Shown piece after piece: positions 10,960-21,513 of a stretch of DNA of 64,000 nucleotides. A program made the translations under genes and the position numbers. The stretch's first letter is position 1; each line of letters starts with the position of its first letter. The stretch covers positions 65,203 to 129,202 of the forward strand of contig MNCI01013742.1 of the NCBI GenBank assembly GCA_015680685.1, read 5' to 3'. The notes under the pieces were generated by a model that did not search any database, was not told the DNA's origin, and was given only the letters and a program-made list of their open reading frames with translations. Source of the DNA: Gnetum montanum. Its lineage: Eukaryota > Streptophyta > Gnetopsida > Gnetales > Gnetaceae.

Positions 10960-12200
10960 TAAATGATCAAGTTCTGCATAACCAACATGGTACAATGGCA
11001 TCCTCACCTATCTTCTCACTCAGGAGATGCCACAAGATCTTAACTTTAGAAAGAAGAAACAATTTCTTCATCAGGCCAAATACTTCATGGAAATCAACAA
11101 AAACCTACATAAGGTGTGTGCTAATAGCCTAGTTTGTTGGTGTGTCCCTGATATGAACCAACTACACATTCTCTAGGATGCTTACAAAGGCCCCTATGAA
11201 GGCCACTATGCACAAAGACGCATGGCCATAAAAATCCTGATGGTAGGATACTATTGATCTATAATCTTCAGGGATGCCCACCAATTTCTCTAATCTTGTG
11301 AGCACTGTCAATGAGATGGTGAGATGATCACTCAAATGGAGGATCCTTAATGGTGGATTCAACCACTAGAGCCCTTTGACATATGGGTCATTAACTTCAC
11401 AGGTTCCATCACACCCATGTCTAATGAAAAGGTGTATATCATTGTAGCAATCGACTACTGCACAAAATCGGCAGAAGCAACAGCCATCATTAATTTTACA
11501 TCATATATTGCTGCTAGATTTGTATAACATGTTGTAAATAGGTTTGGGGTGCCACATGCACTAATTTTGGACAATGAAACTCACTTTGCAAGTGCCACTT
11601 TTCAAAAACTTATGCAATGCCTGGAGTTTAAACATAAATTAACAACACCCTATCAACACCAAGCCAATAGTCAATGAGATCACAAAGATCCTAACAAGGA
11701 CTATTAACAAATATAAGGGAGACTGGAACACAAAACTCAACAATGTCCTCTAGGCCTATCACTTAACATGGAAACTTCCTATTGGCCACTCCCCCTACAA
11801 GCTAGTGTATGGAAAACATCCAACACGCCCAATTCAATCCAAGCTCCATACACTCTCAACAGCTTGTGATATGAATCTTGACCTAAGTATATCATAGAAA
11901 GAAATACTAATCAACCTCAACATGCTAGATGGAAATCAATTAGTGATCCTATCTTTGAATGAGGTGCACAAGGTATTTAACAAGTAATGTCATGGCCTCA
12001 AAACATGGAAAGTGAAATATCAATTGGAAGATAAGGTTTTGTACTAGAACCCCACACATGTACCCCTAAAGACAAAGTTTCAAACATTGTGGAAATGATC
12101 TTATATAATTCATCAAACCTTTCCCTCTAGGGCCATGTTAATCTACAAGCCTAACAACCCAAATAAAAAGCAGTTGGTCAACATCCAACAAGTGAAACCT
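10960..12200 (+). pseudogene. Integrase of the outer gypsy element
   Basis: A zinc-binding part is readable at about 11180-11340 ('DAYKGPYEGHYAQRRMAIKIL', then a Cys pair), followed by the core: 'FDIWVINFTGSITP' (first Asp), 'VAIDYCTKSAEA', 'GVPHALILDNETHFA' (second Asp), and the Glu region near 11660 is damaged by a shift. The C-terminus runs to about 12200. No chromodomain follows. A short - strand ORF at 11162-11362 is a shadow. Confidence 0.7.
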
Positions 12201-12628
12201 ATCCTAGAACCAAAATAAGCCAATGCCACTACCACCTCAATGGATGGACAACCACATTCAATTTTACAGATCTTCTCCTTTTAACTCAGTCATGGGGGAG
12301 ATGGCCATCTATGCTAAACATTCATATGGATCCTCAATTTATCACATTTTGTTTTACACATTTTTGTTTTATACTTTGTTGATTTTTATCTTTTTCTTTG
12401 ATTTTTGGTTCTAATGGTTTTCGTAATTTTTTGTTTTACAACATCATTAGTATGTTTTATCTTTCCTAAACATTTTATACTTTTTTCTATATTTTACTTT
12501 ATTATGTATCTATATGTCACTTTTCATCATTTTTGCTAATAAAAGTGCTTTATTACAGCAAGACATAATGCCATTATTGTTGTTTACTAATGATGGTTTT
12601 TGTTTAATGTTATAATTGTTAATGTTTG
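12201..12628 (+). other. 3' end of the outer element: purine tract and start of its 3' LTR
   Basis: A GGGGGAGATGG tract (12291-12301) lies about 90 bp after the end of integrase and fits a polypurine tract; sequence after it would be the 3' LTR, cut at 12628 by the Tat-like element. It is T-rich with no coding content. Its partner LTR is outside the window, so the LTR identity is inferred. Confidence 0.4.
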
Positions 12629-13836
12629 TGTTGGCGACCATTTGGGACGCGACCGCCAACGACTGTCCTCGAATAAGATTTAGGTGCCTGCTGGTCTCTG
12701 GCAACACCAAGGCCCAGATACCTCCAAATAGATTCAATAGTTAATGTGAGTATGTGTGTATGTGCTGTTGCAGTGTGCGGTTGTGAAAAATGAAACAATT
12801 GCGTTATGTGTGAACTATAGATGACTTATCTTAAAGAGATTCAGCCAACTTTGCCAAGTATTGTGAGTTGTTGAGAGTTCCTATTTTGTTCAATTGCCTA
12901 GTCTACACAGTCCTTATAATACCTACTTGTAACAAATAAAATTTTGCAAAAACATTTGAGCACAACTCTGCGAATCTACTTCTAATTTTCCCCAGAAAAA
13001 GAGATAGTTTCACAAGAAAACTAGAAATAGAGCAAGATTCAATGGAAATAGATAGAAAAGAAAGCAGATTTGCGTGGACCTCAAATATTTAAACAAGGTA
13101 AAATAACATGAGTCAACACTTCGCAATAAAGCTATCCCAAATTCAATAACTATGAATTGTTCAAACTTCCAAGGCTCAAATATGCAATTTCTTCAAGACA
13201 ATCCTACTACGTTACCAAAAATTGCTGCGTAAACTATCACATACGAGACTTCTTTTTGGTTAGATAATGGATGTCAACAATTGCATTCAACAGAACCTTC
13301 AAAAGACTTTACAATTTCTGATTGAAATACCACAGAGATTCACTTTAAAGATAAAAAGAAGCTATTCTGGTCCCATCAAAATACCAAAGATTTTCTGAAC
13401 CCTCTTGACTATTGAATTATTCAACGGCATGACTACAAGCAGAGGATCTCTTACAACAATATCAATAGTAGTTCCTATACGTTGCAAAATAATAAAATTT
13501 ACTACTAAAATGCTCCTAAGGCTTTTAAACACAAGCGCTTCTATGGAAAAATTTTAACAGAAATTTCCTATCGGGGAACAAGAACGATAAGAGCAATCTA
13601 AAAATCCCAAAATTAATTACCAAGGATGATACTATCTAAACCACTAGCTAAATAATTTAAACAAAATAAAAATAAAACATAACTCACAAGACTATGACAA
13701 AGAGGCTGAAATCTTTTCTTTAGCAAGCCATCTTACAAGCAATTGTTCACAATTTCTTCTTTACAATGCTCTTCCCAAGAGCCAAAGTGTGTCTCCAAGT
13801 GAGAGCCCAAGTGCTAGATAGTAGCCTTCCCCAAGT

Positions 13837-13959
13837 ATGATGTCTTGACCCCCCAAAATGTCATCCCAATGTCTTCTCTTTTTATAGGGTTCAAAGGNAT
13901 GATGTCTTGACCCCCCAAAATGTCATCCCAATGTCTTCTCTTTTTATAGGGTTCAAAGG
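13837..13959. repeat. Exact 61-bp duplication around a single N
   Basis: 13837-13897 and 13899-13959 are identical, with only the N at 13898 between them. The unit starts ATGATGTCTTGACC and ends GGGTTCAAAGG and holds the TATA-like box. Identical flanks at a scaffold join are the usual mark of two overlapping contigs not merged. Confidence 0.85.
13881..13887 (-). promoter_or_regulatory. TATA-like box of the 3-kb LTR
   Basis: On the - strand CCCTATAAAAAGAG occurs about 1.25 kb before the LTR's inner end in transcription direction, a usual place for the LTR core promoter. The same box is seen again at 13943-13949 in the assembly duplicate. The 5' LTR of this element has lost this segment. Function is inferred. 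Confidence 0.5.
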
Positions 13960-14999
13960 TGGTTACACACTTAAAATATCTTAGCTAACTTGTCTCCCAA
14001 GTAAGGGAGTTACAACTTACCCATGTAATTAGGAGATATTTCTCACTAATTTAATTGGGAAGTTAAGTAGTTGGGAATTTGTACATAAAGTTAGGAGGAA
14101 TTTATGCTAACACTAATATTTGTAAACATTATAAATATTACAAATATAATAACATTAATATTATAATTATGTTATGGGTAGTAATAATGTTTGGAAAATA
14201 ATGTCTTGAAGCCTTGGAATAATGAAATTAAAAGGTAAGTCTAAAACTGAGGCTTCATGCTATTAGCATAGGTGACATTGTGTCATTGCTGAATTAAATT
14301 AATCAATAGACCATTTAAAACTTTATTTTTGATGAACTGCAGCTCTGATTTACCGACATCGGCCCAAAATATCTCTTGACACCTATCTCAGTGTGCCTTT
14401 GTGTCTTTGTTGCCGCATTTTGTGGACTGGTATGCGATATCGAATGCTTCAACATTAGGCATGGCTGTTATTTCGGATTGCAGGTTCTAGGGCGAATGAC
14501 ATTTGTGATTGCCACTTTTCACCACCTAAAAAATTTGAAATGCATTCCTTGTGAAAGCCCAGGCATGTTTGGTGAGGTCGCAGCTGGAGAATCCCTGCAA
14601 CAGAGTATTGCAACTCACGGCGGTGGTTGGATTCGCAGCGGATTTATTTTTTAGAAATGTTCTGAGCAATGGAGGCCCTTTTTTGAGGCACCAGTTACAG
14701 GAAAAGGTAAGGTAAGTTACAAAATGATCCTACAACTGCCCAAAAATCCTCTGTGCAGTGCGCACCTTACGAATCTTTCTGAGAGCGTCCGTGATGGCGT
14801 TGAAGGCGCAGGTCTGAAATAGAAACCCAAAACTGAAGATTTTGTTACTGAAATTAAAAGAACTACCACCGCGAAGCTCTGATGGGTAGCAATAATCTTA
14901 GGGGCTACTCCTGCTGCGAGAAAGTTTTTATTACGGCAAGGGTTTGGGTCAATGCACTGAAGGAACTACATCATTTCTTCTAGCGAGTTGGGAATGTGC

Positions 15000-15330
15000 A
15001 GCACCGTGGGACCGTGATTTCAAAGAAAATTTAGGGCCTTTTCCTATTCTGCATCACATCTTTTTGCTTCCTCTACGTTTTTTTTTCTTTTGTAGATCCG
15101 AAACCTTCCGCAGTTAAGCACGTCTAAACCAGGGTCATGATTTGAATGTGTTTTCAACGGAGAAAATTCAAAATGCAGGCCTGTGTCGTTTATGGAATGA
15201 TCTCTATTTTTTGGTTTTGCTATTTTTAGTTCTTCAAAGCTTGCAACTCATATCTTTTCCATTTCCGTGACTCTCACCCTGGGTAACCTTTGAAGCTCGA
15301 ACCGACGTTTCTCCATATTAAAAATTTTAC
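15000..15330 (-). other. Exon-like ORF fragment inside the LTR U3
   Basis: On the - strand this part of the LTR reads a lysine- and arginine-rich sequence starting 'MEKRRFELQRLP' and continuing 'THSNHDPGLDVLNCGRF'. The same frame is more open in the other LTR (22567-22890, 107 codons). It lies in U3, not in the gag-pol interior, so it is either a captured host fragment or an LTR-borne ORF. I recognise no family. Confidence 0.35.
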
Positions 15331-15628
15331 TGTTTACTTCTTCAAACCTTATCACTGCCTCCTTGAGAGACTAAAAAGAAATGTTGCGGTAGTATATCCT
15401 CTCCTTTTAAAAAAATATATTTTTGGACTATTGTATGTAACAACATGACTATTCCTAGTATTCTTTGTTTTCCACACCAATATTCCATTCTGGGCCACCC
15501 CTTAGATTCCATACCAATGATATGAAATAACACATTCACATTCTCCTACTCTTACAATAATGACAATAATGTTCAAGATGAATCTTACTGTTCCATGGAA
15601 TGGCCAAATGTGCCAACATTTCTGCCCC

Positions 15629-15642
15629 CTTAAAAGCTTAAA
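15629..15642 (-). other. Polypurine tract of the Tat-like element
   Basis: On the - strand AAGGGGGCAGAAA lies immediately before the 3' LTR start TGTTGGC. An AAGGGGGCAG-type tract directly next to the LTR is the expected plus-strand primer and fixes the LTR boundary. Confidence 0.8.
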
Positions 15643-15789
15643 GAAACTTGTGCAACTTGATTTTAAAGCTGAAACATACTGAAATTTTCATTGAATTTTA
15701 CAACTGAATAGAAATCTTTTTGGAGGAAAATTCCCATTTAACATAAGGTGTGATGGGACAAAAACCTCATTCCTAAGAAAAATAACAAA

Positions 15790-16002
15790 CTATACATTAT
15801 CAAGTTCTTCATAGGCTATTCTTGGGATGGAAATTGAATTGTGAGGGTTACCNNNNNNNNNNNNNNNNNNNNNNNNNNNNNNNNNNNNNNCTTTTGGAGC
15901 TCCACAAGATCTAGCCTTTAGGTAAGCCTTCAATACATGCTCAGGGCAACATCCCATCACATATGGAATAAAAGGCTTTTTCATTGCTTTCTCAAACTCC
16001 AT
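15790..16002 (-). CDS. Small extra ORF between integrase and 3' LTR, broken by a 38-base gap
   Basis: An ATG-started frame of about 70 codons on the same strand as pol reads 'MEFEKAMKKPFIPYVMGCCPEHVLKAYLKARSCGAPK', cut below 20-residue pieces here as 'MEFEKAMKKPFIPYVM' and 'GCCPEHVLKAYLKARSC', then Ns (15853-15890), then 'SISIPRIAYEELDNV'. No family recognised. Some Tat and Retand elements carry additional ORFs in this place, so it may be a real element protein or a captured piece. The true length depends on the gap. Confidence 0.3.
   Translation of the reverse strand: MEFEKAMKKPFIPYVMGCCPEHVLKAYLKARSCGAPKXXXXXXXXXXXXXGNPHNSISIPRIAYEELDNV
15853..15890. other. Assembly gap of 38 Ns
   Basis: Inside the small extra ORF downstream of integrase; gap length may be estimated. 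Confidence 0.95.
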
Positions 16003-16357
16003 TAGCTCTCTCTAACTTTCACTACTCAACATGAATTGAAAGATGATGAAATTTTAGGCAACTTAACCCTCCTTTTATAGGTGCTAAAAATTTGAAATCC
16101 CTCCAAACACATTTCCTTCTTTTTAGGCATTCCACCCATTTGTCACAATCCTCACCAAGTAGTGGATGAGTCACCTTCTCCACTTTTCACACTTGTAGAA
16201 TTCCACTTGTTTGACTTGTAGGCTTCCATTTTCCTCACTTGAAGGAAAATTATTTTCTAATCTAAATAAACCATAATTAAACATATTAATTGATACTATA
16301 TTCCTAGTAATATTTCTCTAATAGTATATACATATATTATTTTGTGTAATGACATCT
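16003..16357. other. Spacer after integrase in the Tat-like element
   Basis: About 350 bp with AT-rich sequence and no ORF or recognisable signal, lying between the integrase stop and the small extra ORF. Confidence 0.4.
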
Positions 16358-18412
16358 TCAAGTTGTATGCAATTGTCCCAAATAATGTTTTAGATGCAAA
16401 ACATTATATGGAAATTGCAATTCCATGCCATCTAAAGTTGATAATCTGTAAGTATCCTTTGAAAATTGCTTTGTAATTTGAAAGAGACCAATCCATGTTG
16501 GGGTAAACTTATTTGATTTCTTCATATTCCATAATAGGATAAGGTCCCCTATCTTGAAAGTTCTTTTCAAAGCTTTTCTATCAAACCATATTTTAACTTG
16601 AGAGGTATTCTATAACAAATTATCCCTTGCCTTATCTACTTCAGCTTCTCTTTTAATAAGCAAAGTCATGAAACTTCTATCTTTATCCATCCTTTCACTA
16701 TATCTTTGTACAAATTCAAAAACTGAGCTTACAATCTTATTTGTAATTCTTGTTGATAAACCATAGACTAAGTTATATGGTGATGTCCCAATAGCTTTCT
16801 TGAATCTAATTCGATCTGACCATAATGCGGATTGTAGATAATTGATCCAATTTCCTGGATTCCCATTCATCGATTTCTTGATATAAGCAATAAGCTTTTT
16901 ATTGGTGGATTCTGCTAGGCCATTTCCTTGAGGATAATAATTCGATGAGGAAAATAGGAAAATGGATTTTTCATATGCCCATCTGATAAATTCTTCGGAT
17001 TTGAACGTCGGTCCATTGTCTGATATTAACACTTCGGGTAGACCAAATCTACTTAGAATGTGGTCCTCTAAAAACTTAATCACGTCTGATGCTGAATTTC
17101 CTCTTAGAGCCTTCGCTTCAGACCATTTAGTGAAATAATCAGTAGTTGTGAGAATAAACTTGTGTCCAGCTCTTGAAGGAGTAATTGTACCAATAAAATC
17201 CAAACCCCATTGCTGAAATGGTCTATCTGCAACTACTGGCTTTAAAGGGGCTCTAGCCCTTTTAATCCTGGGCCCATGAATTTGACATTTATAGCATTTT
17301 TGAATTTTTAAACTAATATCTTGATACATGGAAGGCCAGTAATATCCATATTGAAGTATATGTTGCATAGTTGACTTAGGGGATTCATAAAATAAATTCA
17401 AATGGTCATGAAATTGTTTCAAAATGAAACTAATTTGATCATTATGAACACATTCCAATAAAATTCCCCAAAAATCCTTTCTGTATAATATACCATCTTT
17501 AACAATGAATCTTCGTGCTCTTTTGAAGAAAGCTCCTTTTTGACTTGCAGTTAAATTATTTGAGATTTTCCTTATACTAAGAAATTTGAGAATATCATCA
17601 TACCAATTCTCTTCATGGGTGTCAAGTGTGCATACTTCACTTTCTTTGGTCATTAACTTGGCTAATCCCATTCCCTTAATTTTTTTGCATATTTCTAATG
17701 AAAATCTAAAACTTTGCAACTTTATAAGCCATTTTCCTCTCTTTAATCCAATCTCATTTTGGGCTTGGAATCGCTTGACTACAGGTTCAATTAGCATAAT
17801 GTGGACTAATGAACTTTCCAAATAATATTTAAAATGCTGAAGTGCTTTGATAACTATGAAAGCTTGTTTCTCTAAGTCTAAATAATTTAACTCTGAACCT
17901 TTCAACTGGTACCCAAAAAATCCAATTGGTTCATCTTCACTTTCATTATCTTTTTGTGTCAAAACGGCAACAATAGAATCATTTGAAGCAAAATAGTATA
18001 ACCAAAAATATTTTTTAAGTCTAGGCTTTACCAAATATGGAGCCTCTTGTATGGCCTTTTTAATTTCTGATAAAGCTCTCTCTAATTCTGGTGTTTTCTC
18101 TACTTGGACATCCTTTTTTAGCACATGCATCAAAGGTTTGGTAATTTCAGTAAACCCAGGGATGAACTTTTTCACAAAGTTTATCTTCCCAAAGAAAGAT
18201 CTAAGAGATTTCTTACTTGTGGGATGCTCGATATTCTGTACTGCTTGGATTTTGGAATTGTCTATGGCAATTCCTTCTTGACATATGACATGGCCTAATA
18301 AACTTTCGAATTTAACCCCGAAGATACACTTCTTGGGATTTAATGAAATACCAAACTCACGACATCTATCAAAAACTTGCTGGAGATGATTAATATGATC
18401 TTCTTTTTTCTT
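16358..18412 (-). pseudogene. RT thumb, degenerate gypsy RNase H and integrase of the Tat-like element
   Basis: One frame with two stops (18413-18415 upstream and TAG at 16607-16609). Numbering from the Met at 18175: RT connection to about 50; gypsy RNase H about 50-175, where the first catalytic Asp position reads 'YYFASNDSIVAVLTQ' without the usual TDAS; integrase zinc part about 254-298 with 'QFHDHL' and 'CYKC' but no clear second His; core D326 ('GLDFIG'), D386 ('ISDNGPTF'), E422 ('NGLAES'), a DD35E triad. Integrase C-terminus at 16358-16570 ('FKIGDLILLWNMKK'). The 18176-18412 part is the RT palm-thumb link. Apart from the stops the frame is remarkably whole. Confidence 0.85.
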
Positions 18413-18559
18413 TCAGAATATTGTAATATCATCCAAATAAACCACCACAAATTTGCCTAATAAATCCTTGAATGCTAAATCCATTGCTCTTTGAAAAGTA
18501 GCTCCAGCATTTGACAATCCAAATGGCATTCTTTGGTAAGCAAAAGTTCCCCATTTGGT

Positions 18560-19262
18560 GATAAATNTCTTGTCTAATCCAAAATTCACTACCTCAAAAG
18601 TTTGACTATCTAGGTTTTGTATATCCTTTCCAGTAAGCAAATTTTTCTTGAACTCTTGTTCCAAGTCAATCATCCATTTTGGAATGAAATTAGCTTTGGA
18701 ATTTGATGATGTTTTAGGAATCACTTGACCCTCAAATTCTTGTTTGTTCCTCATAAATCTTAGTACTTGATTATCATCTTCAAATACTTGTAAATGTCTT
18801 ATATTATCTTGTACTGATGGCTGATGTTCTTCTTCAATCATGACATCTTTGTAACTTTCTATTATTTGCATATCCAACGTTGAAGCTGCCTTTGCCAAAT
18901 CATCTGCTATAAGATTCTCTGCTCTATTTATATGCTCTATTTGGCAATGTCGAAATTGATCTAACATCTTACAAGCAAGTTGTTTATAAGGTCTCAAGAA
19001 TGAGCTCTTTACGACATAGTTACCCTTTACTTGTTCACAAACTAATCTTGAGTCTCCTTTTATAGTGATTACTCTGATCTTTTTGTCTACATCTATTCTC
19101 ATACCAATACATAAAGCTTCATACTCAGCCTTGTTGTTAGTACAAGGGAAAGATAGATGAATTGCTTTGAGAATTTCAGGTGAATCCTTCTTTAATATAA
19201 CTATTCCGACTCCTGTGCCTTTTGAATTACATGAACCATCAAAGTATAACTCCCATTTATCC
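18560..19262 (-). other. Extra (archaeal/plant-type) RNase H domain plus linker upstream of RT
   Basis: The domain itself covers about 18875-19262. Its wording ('FDGS', 'NNKAEYEAL', 'GDS.LV', 'N..AD.LAKAAS') is that of the RNase HI family acquired by Tat/Ogre elements and plant proteins, unlike the gypsy-type RNase H after RT. Here it lies between protease and RT. Most angiosperm Tat/Ogre descriptions that I know place it after the gypsy RNase H; I am not certain how common this order is in gymnosperms. Confidence 0.8.
18567..18567. other. Single N replacing the first half of an RT domain
   Basis: The frame on both sides is the same, but the RT fingers and early palm motifs are absent, so either a deletion or a collapsed gap lies here. 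Confidence 0.7.
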
Positions 19263-19819
19263 TCATTCCTTGACTGTTCTTTTTCAGGACTATAATTTTC
19301 TTGGAGCGTACAAATTTTATTTTCAACACTTTCTTTTTCAACCATTTTACTTTTTCCATTTGAAGTAATATTATCTATCATCAAAGGTTCGCTATAAATA
19401 TATATCTGATTTGGTTCTCCTTTCCAAGGTAACCACATGTGAGAATAATATGTTGATATGTAACCTAAGAAATTCTTACTCCAACTTCTACTTAATAAGA
19501 GACTATGTGAATTTGGTATATCTACCACTTGAATAGTTACTCTACTTCTAACGCGGGGTTCAAAAGCAATTTCCAATAGGACATTTGGTAATTGATCCAC
19601 AATCTTCACTCTACTTTTATCCACTTGAACAATCTTTTTATTTGATTTTTCAGGAATCAAACCAAGTTTTTTACATATAGACAATGGCATTATGGTAGAC
19701 GTAGCTCCAGAATTAACCAAACAATTATGTAAATATTTATCCTTTAATTTCATTGTTAAGAGAAAAGGAGGAGCTTCCTTATCATACGAGGTCTTTAATT
19801 TCTCATCATTATGAGACAC

Positions 19820-20560
19820 ATAACTTAACTCTGATTCTCTAACTCTCCTTTTACCTTTAATGAACTCTAAAGCCTTTCTTTGTTGATCTCCTATTTGAAG
19901 CGACTAATAAAAGCTAATATTGGCCTTGACATGTTTAAGGTCTTCAATCAAATCATACTCTCCATCACCAATAAATCTTGATCTCTTTATCCATTTATTA
20001 AAAGACTGATTTGGAATGCTTTGCTCCACTTGATTGTCTTTACCTTTATTCTTATCTCTTCTATTTGGCTCAAAAGCTTTTCTCTTAGTAGATGGATCAA
20101 TAATAACATTTGGGGGTCTAGAAGTAGTTAATCTCTCTTTTGATCGGAGACTATATCCATTTTTCTCATTATTATTACATTCTTCATCTGAGAACATATC
20201 TTCTTCAGAATTTGATAGAGAAGAAGTATCGCTAGATCCATTGCTAGAAGATTTACTTGCATAGTGAACACTAGATAACTCATTATCAGATTCAATATCA
20301 AGAAATTTTGACATAATAAGATCACTTTCATCCTCATCTTCTACTAACTTAGTATCTTGATGTTTATGCTTTTTATTTTTTCTTTCTTCCTTGATATTTA
20401 CTCTTGCTAAAGCTTTTTCAAGCTTCACTATTTTGTTAGACATATCTCTCATTAATTGTCCTTTCCCAGATTCTACTCTTTCATGTTCTTTCTCAATCTT
20501 AACATGAGATGGACCTAGTAAAGCTTTAAATTGAGCAAAATCTTACATAGGAATCATAAC
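19820..20560 (-). pseudogene. Gag C-terminal region of the Tat-like element
   Basis: 19904-20452 is an open frame of 182 codons in phase with the downstream protease frame, separated by one stop. It begins with a short coiled coil ('MSNKIVKLEKALARVNIKEE'), followed by K-rich, then acidic and very Ser-rich tracts ('SSSNGSSDTSSLSNSEED') and a basic part ('RKAFEPNRRDKNKGKD'). No zinc knuckle is visible. Such a hydrophilic linker between gag and protease is common in Tat elements. Confidence 0.65.
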
Positions 20561-20579
20561 TTTTTCTTCTGTTTTTGAA

Positions 20580-21370
20580 TTGCAATATTTTCTTTAGGAT
20601 TCAAGTTCAACTATTTCTCTAACTATATAGCTTCACTAAAGTAGTCATTTAGCATAGTTAAGTTTGGACTTCTCCTTAACCAAATTGAAATGTTAGGGTC
20701 GACAGCCTTAAGATAAGTTTCTTTAAGCATTTCTTCTGATGGTCTATATTGTCTTTGAAAGAGTCCACAAATTCATTGAAACTTGATGTTCAAATCTCTA
20801 ATTGACTCTTTAACTCCTTGCTTAGCTTATATCAGCCCACAGTATAGTTGTTGTTGATCTAATTGATTACCAAAATGGGCCAAGAAAAGATTCTTCATGT
20901 CATCCCAACTTATAATACTATTACTTGGTAAGTTCGAATACCAAATCTAAGCCATATCCTTTAGATTTGATACAAACAACCTACAAGCTTGATCTTGATG
21001 TTGAATATTTGCATGAGCTAAAGCTAACTCAAACATGTGAATATATTCATTAGCTAAATAAGCTTTTCCAAGAATGAAAGACTCAGGAAAATATTTGTAA
21101 ACTACCTTAGGAATATCATTGTAATTTTGAAATCCTAATGGTGTAACTCCTTGCCAAGGATTTGCCATCCTATTCCTTTGGATAATTAAACTCTTAGAAT
21201 TTCTAGATCTTCTCTTATGAATCGATAAACCAGATCTAATGGATGATTTTCTTGATCTTCTAGTTTTCACTCCACTACTTGTTCCCAATTCAAAATCTTT
21301 CTATTCTTCTTCTTCTGATGAAGAATCAATCTTAAAATCTAGAATATCTTTTGAAACTTTGAAATTTTAC
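20580..21370 (-). pseudogene. Gag core of the Tat-like element
   Basis: The clearest part is 20947-21288, reading 'MANPWQGVTPLGFQNYND', 'LALAHANIQHQDQACRLF' and then 'W.SNLPSNSIISWDDMKN' and 'FLAHFGNQ' after one stop. This is the retrotransposon gag family wording (W..L....I.SW.....F...F). The frame differs from the downstream gag tail, so there is a shift near 20,560-20,900. Basic N-terminal segment 'RRSRKSSIRSGLSIHKRR' precedes it. Confidence 0.75.
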
Positions 21371-21489
21371 AAACTATCAATCTTCTTGTTCATGAACTGA
21401 AAATAGTATTTCTTAAGCCTTTATAGTAATAAAAAATTGTTGATGTGCTAAAATTATAAGGCTTATGAACCTACAGGCTAAATTTTCAG

Positions 21490-21513
21490 CCCTCTTTCTA
21501 GTGCCAAAAGAAC
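21490..21513 (-). other. Primer binding site region of the Tat-like element
   Basis: Directly inside the 5' LTR, the - strand reads GTTCTTTTGGCACTAGAAAG. The TTTGGCACTAGAAA part has the position of a primer site, but I cannot name the tRNA it matches with certainty. Confidence 0.4.

Larger units (their letters stand above)
1..12628 (+). mobile_element. Outer decayed Ty3/gypsy element (OTA type, Athila/Tat-like), interrupted
   Basis: Gag, protease, RT, RNase H and integrase follow in gypsy order on the + strand at 1-1222 and 8781-12200, with a - strand chromovirus (1223-8775) wedged in the protease. The RT wording 'FLDGYSSYNQ' and 'IDFRLLNMATFKDHFPLP' is of the kind found in Athila/Tat (OTA) elements rather than chromoviruses, and no chromodomain follows the integrase. 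A purine tract (12288-12299) near the 3' end may be the polypurine tract, so 12300-12628 is probably the start of its 3' LTR, itself cut by the next insertion at 12629. The left end is outside the window. Confidence 0.65.
12629..15628 (-). repeat. 3' LTR of the Tat-like element (about 3 kb)
   Basis: Starts TGTTGGC and ends GCCAACA. It aligns with 21514-23156 at both ends and with the solo LTR 44152-47025 over the first 830 bp and the last part. On the - strand a TATA-like CTATAAA lies at 13881-13887, so U3 would be about 15628-13890 and R-U5 about 13860-12629. A 61-bp exact duplication separated by one N (13837-13959) is probably an assembly artefact, so the true length is near 2.94 kb. U3 contains exon-like fragments (see 15000-15330). 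Confidence 0.9.
18413..19819 (-). pseudogene. Protease, extra RNase H and C-terminal RT of the Tat-like element
   Basis: A 468-codon frame. Protease residues about 20-130: active site region 'CLVNSGATSTIMPL' (N36 where Asp is needed) and 'LLLSRSWSKNFLGY'. Extra RNase H residues about 187-315: 'WELYFDGS' (D194), 'NNKAEYEAL' (E232), 'IKGDSRLV' (D256), 'NLIADDLAKAAS' (D306), so all four catalytic acids of the plant/archaeal-type RNase HI are present. Then a linker, an N at 18567, and RT from 'WGTFAYQRMPFGLSNAGATF' to the YLDD box (461-464). The RT fingers and first palm half, roughly 130-150 residues, are absent at the N. Same frame as the ORFs on either side. Confidence 0.88.

Noticed and set aside
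14376-14654. 92-codon + strand ORF with hydrophobic start inside the 3-kb LTR
   Set aside because: Antisense to the LTR; absent from the 5' LTR by deletion; crosses a splice-acceptor-like GCAG shared with the solo LTR, so it is more likely part of fragmentary sequence than a gene.
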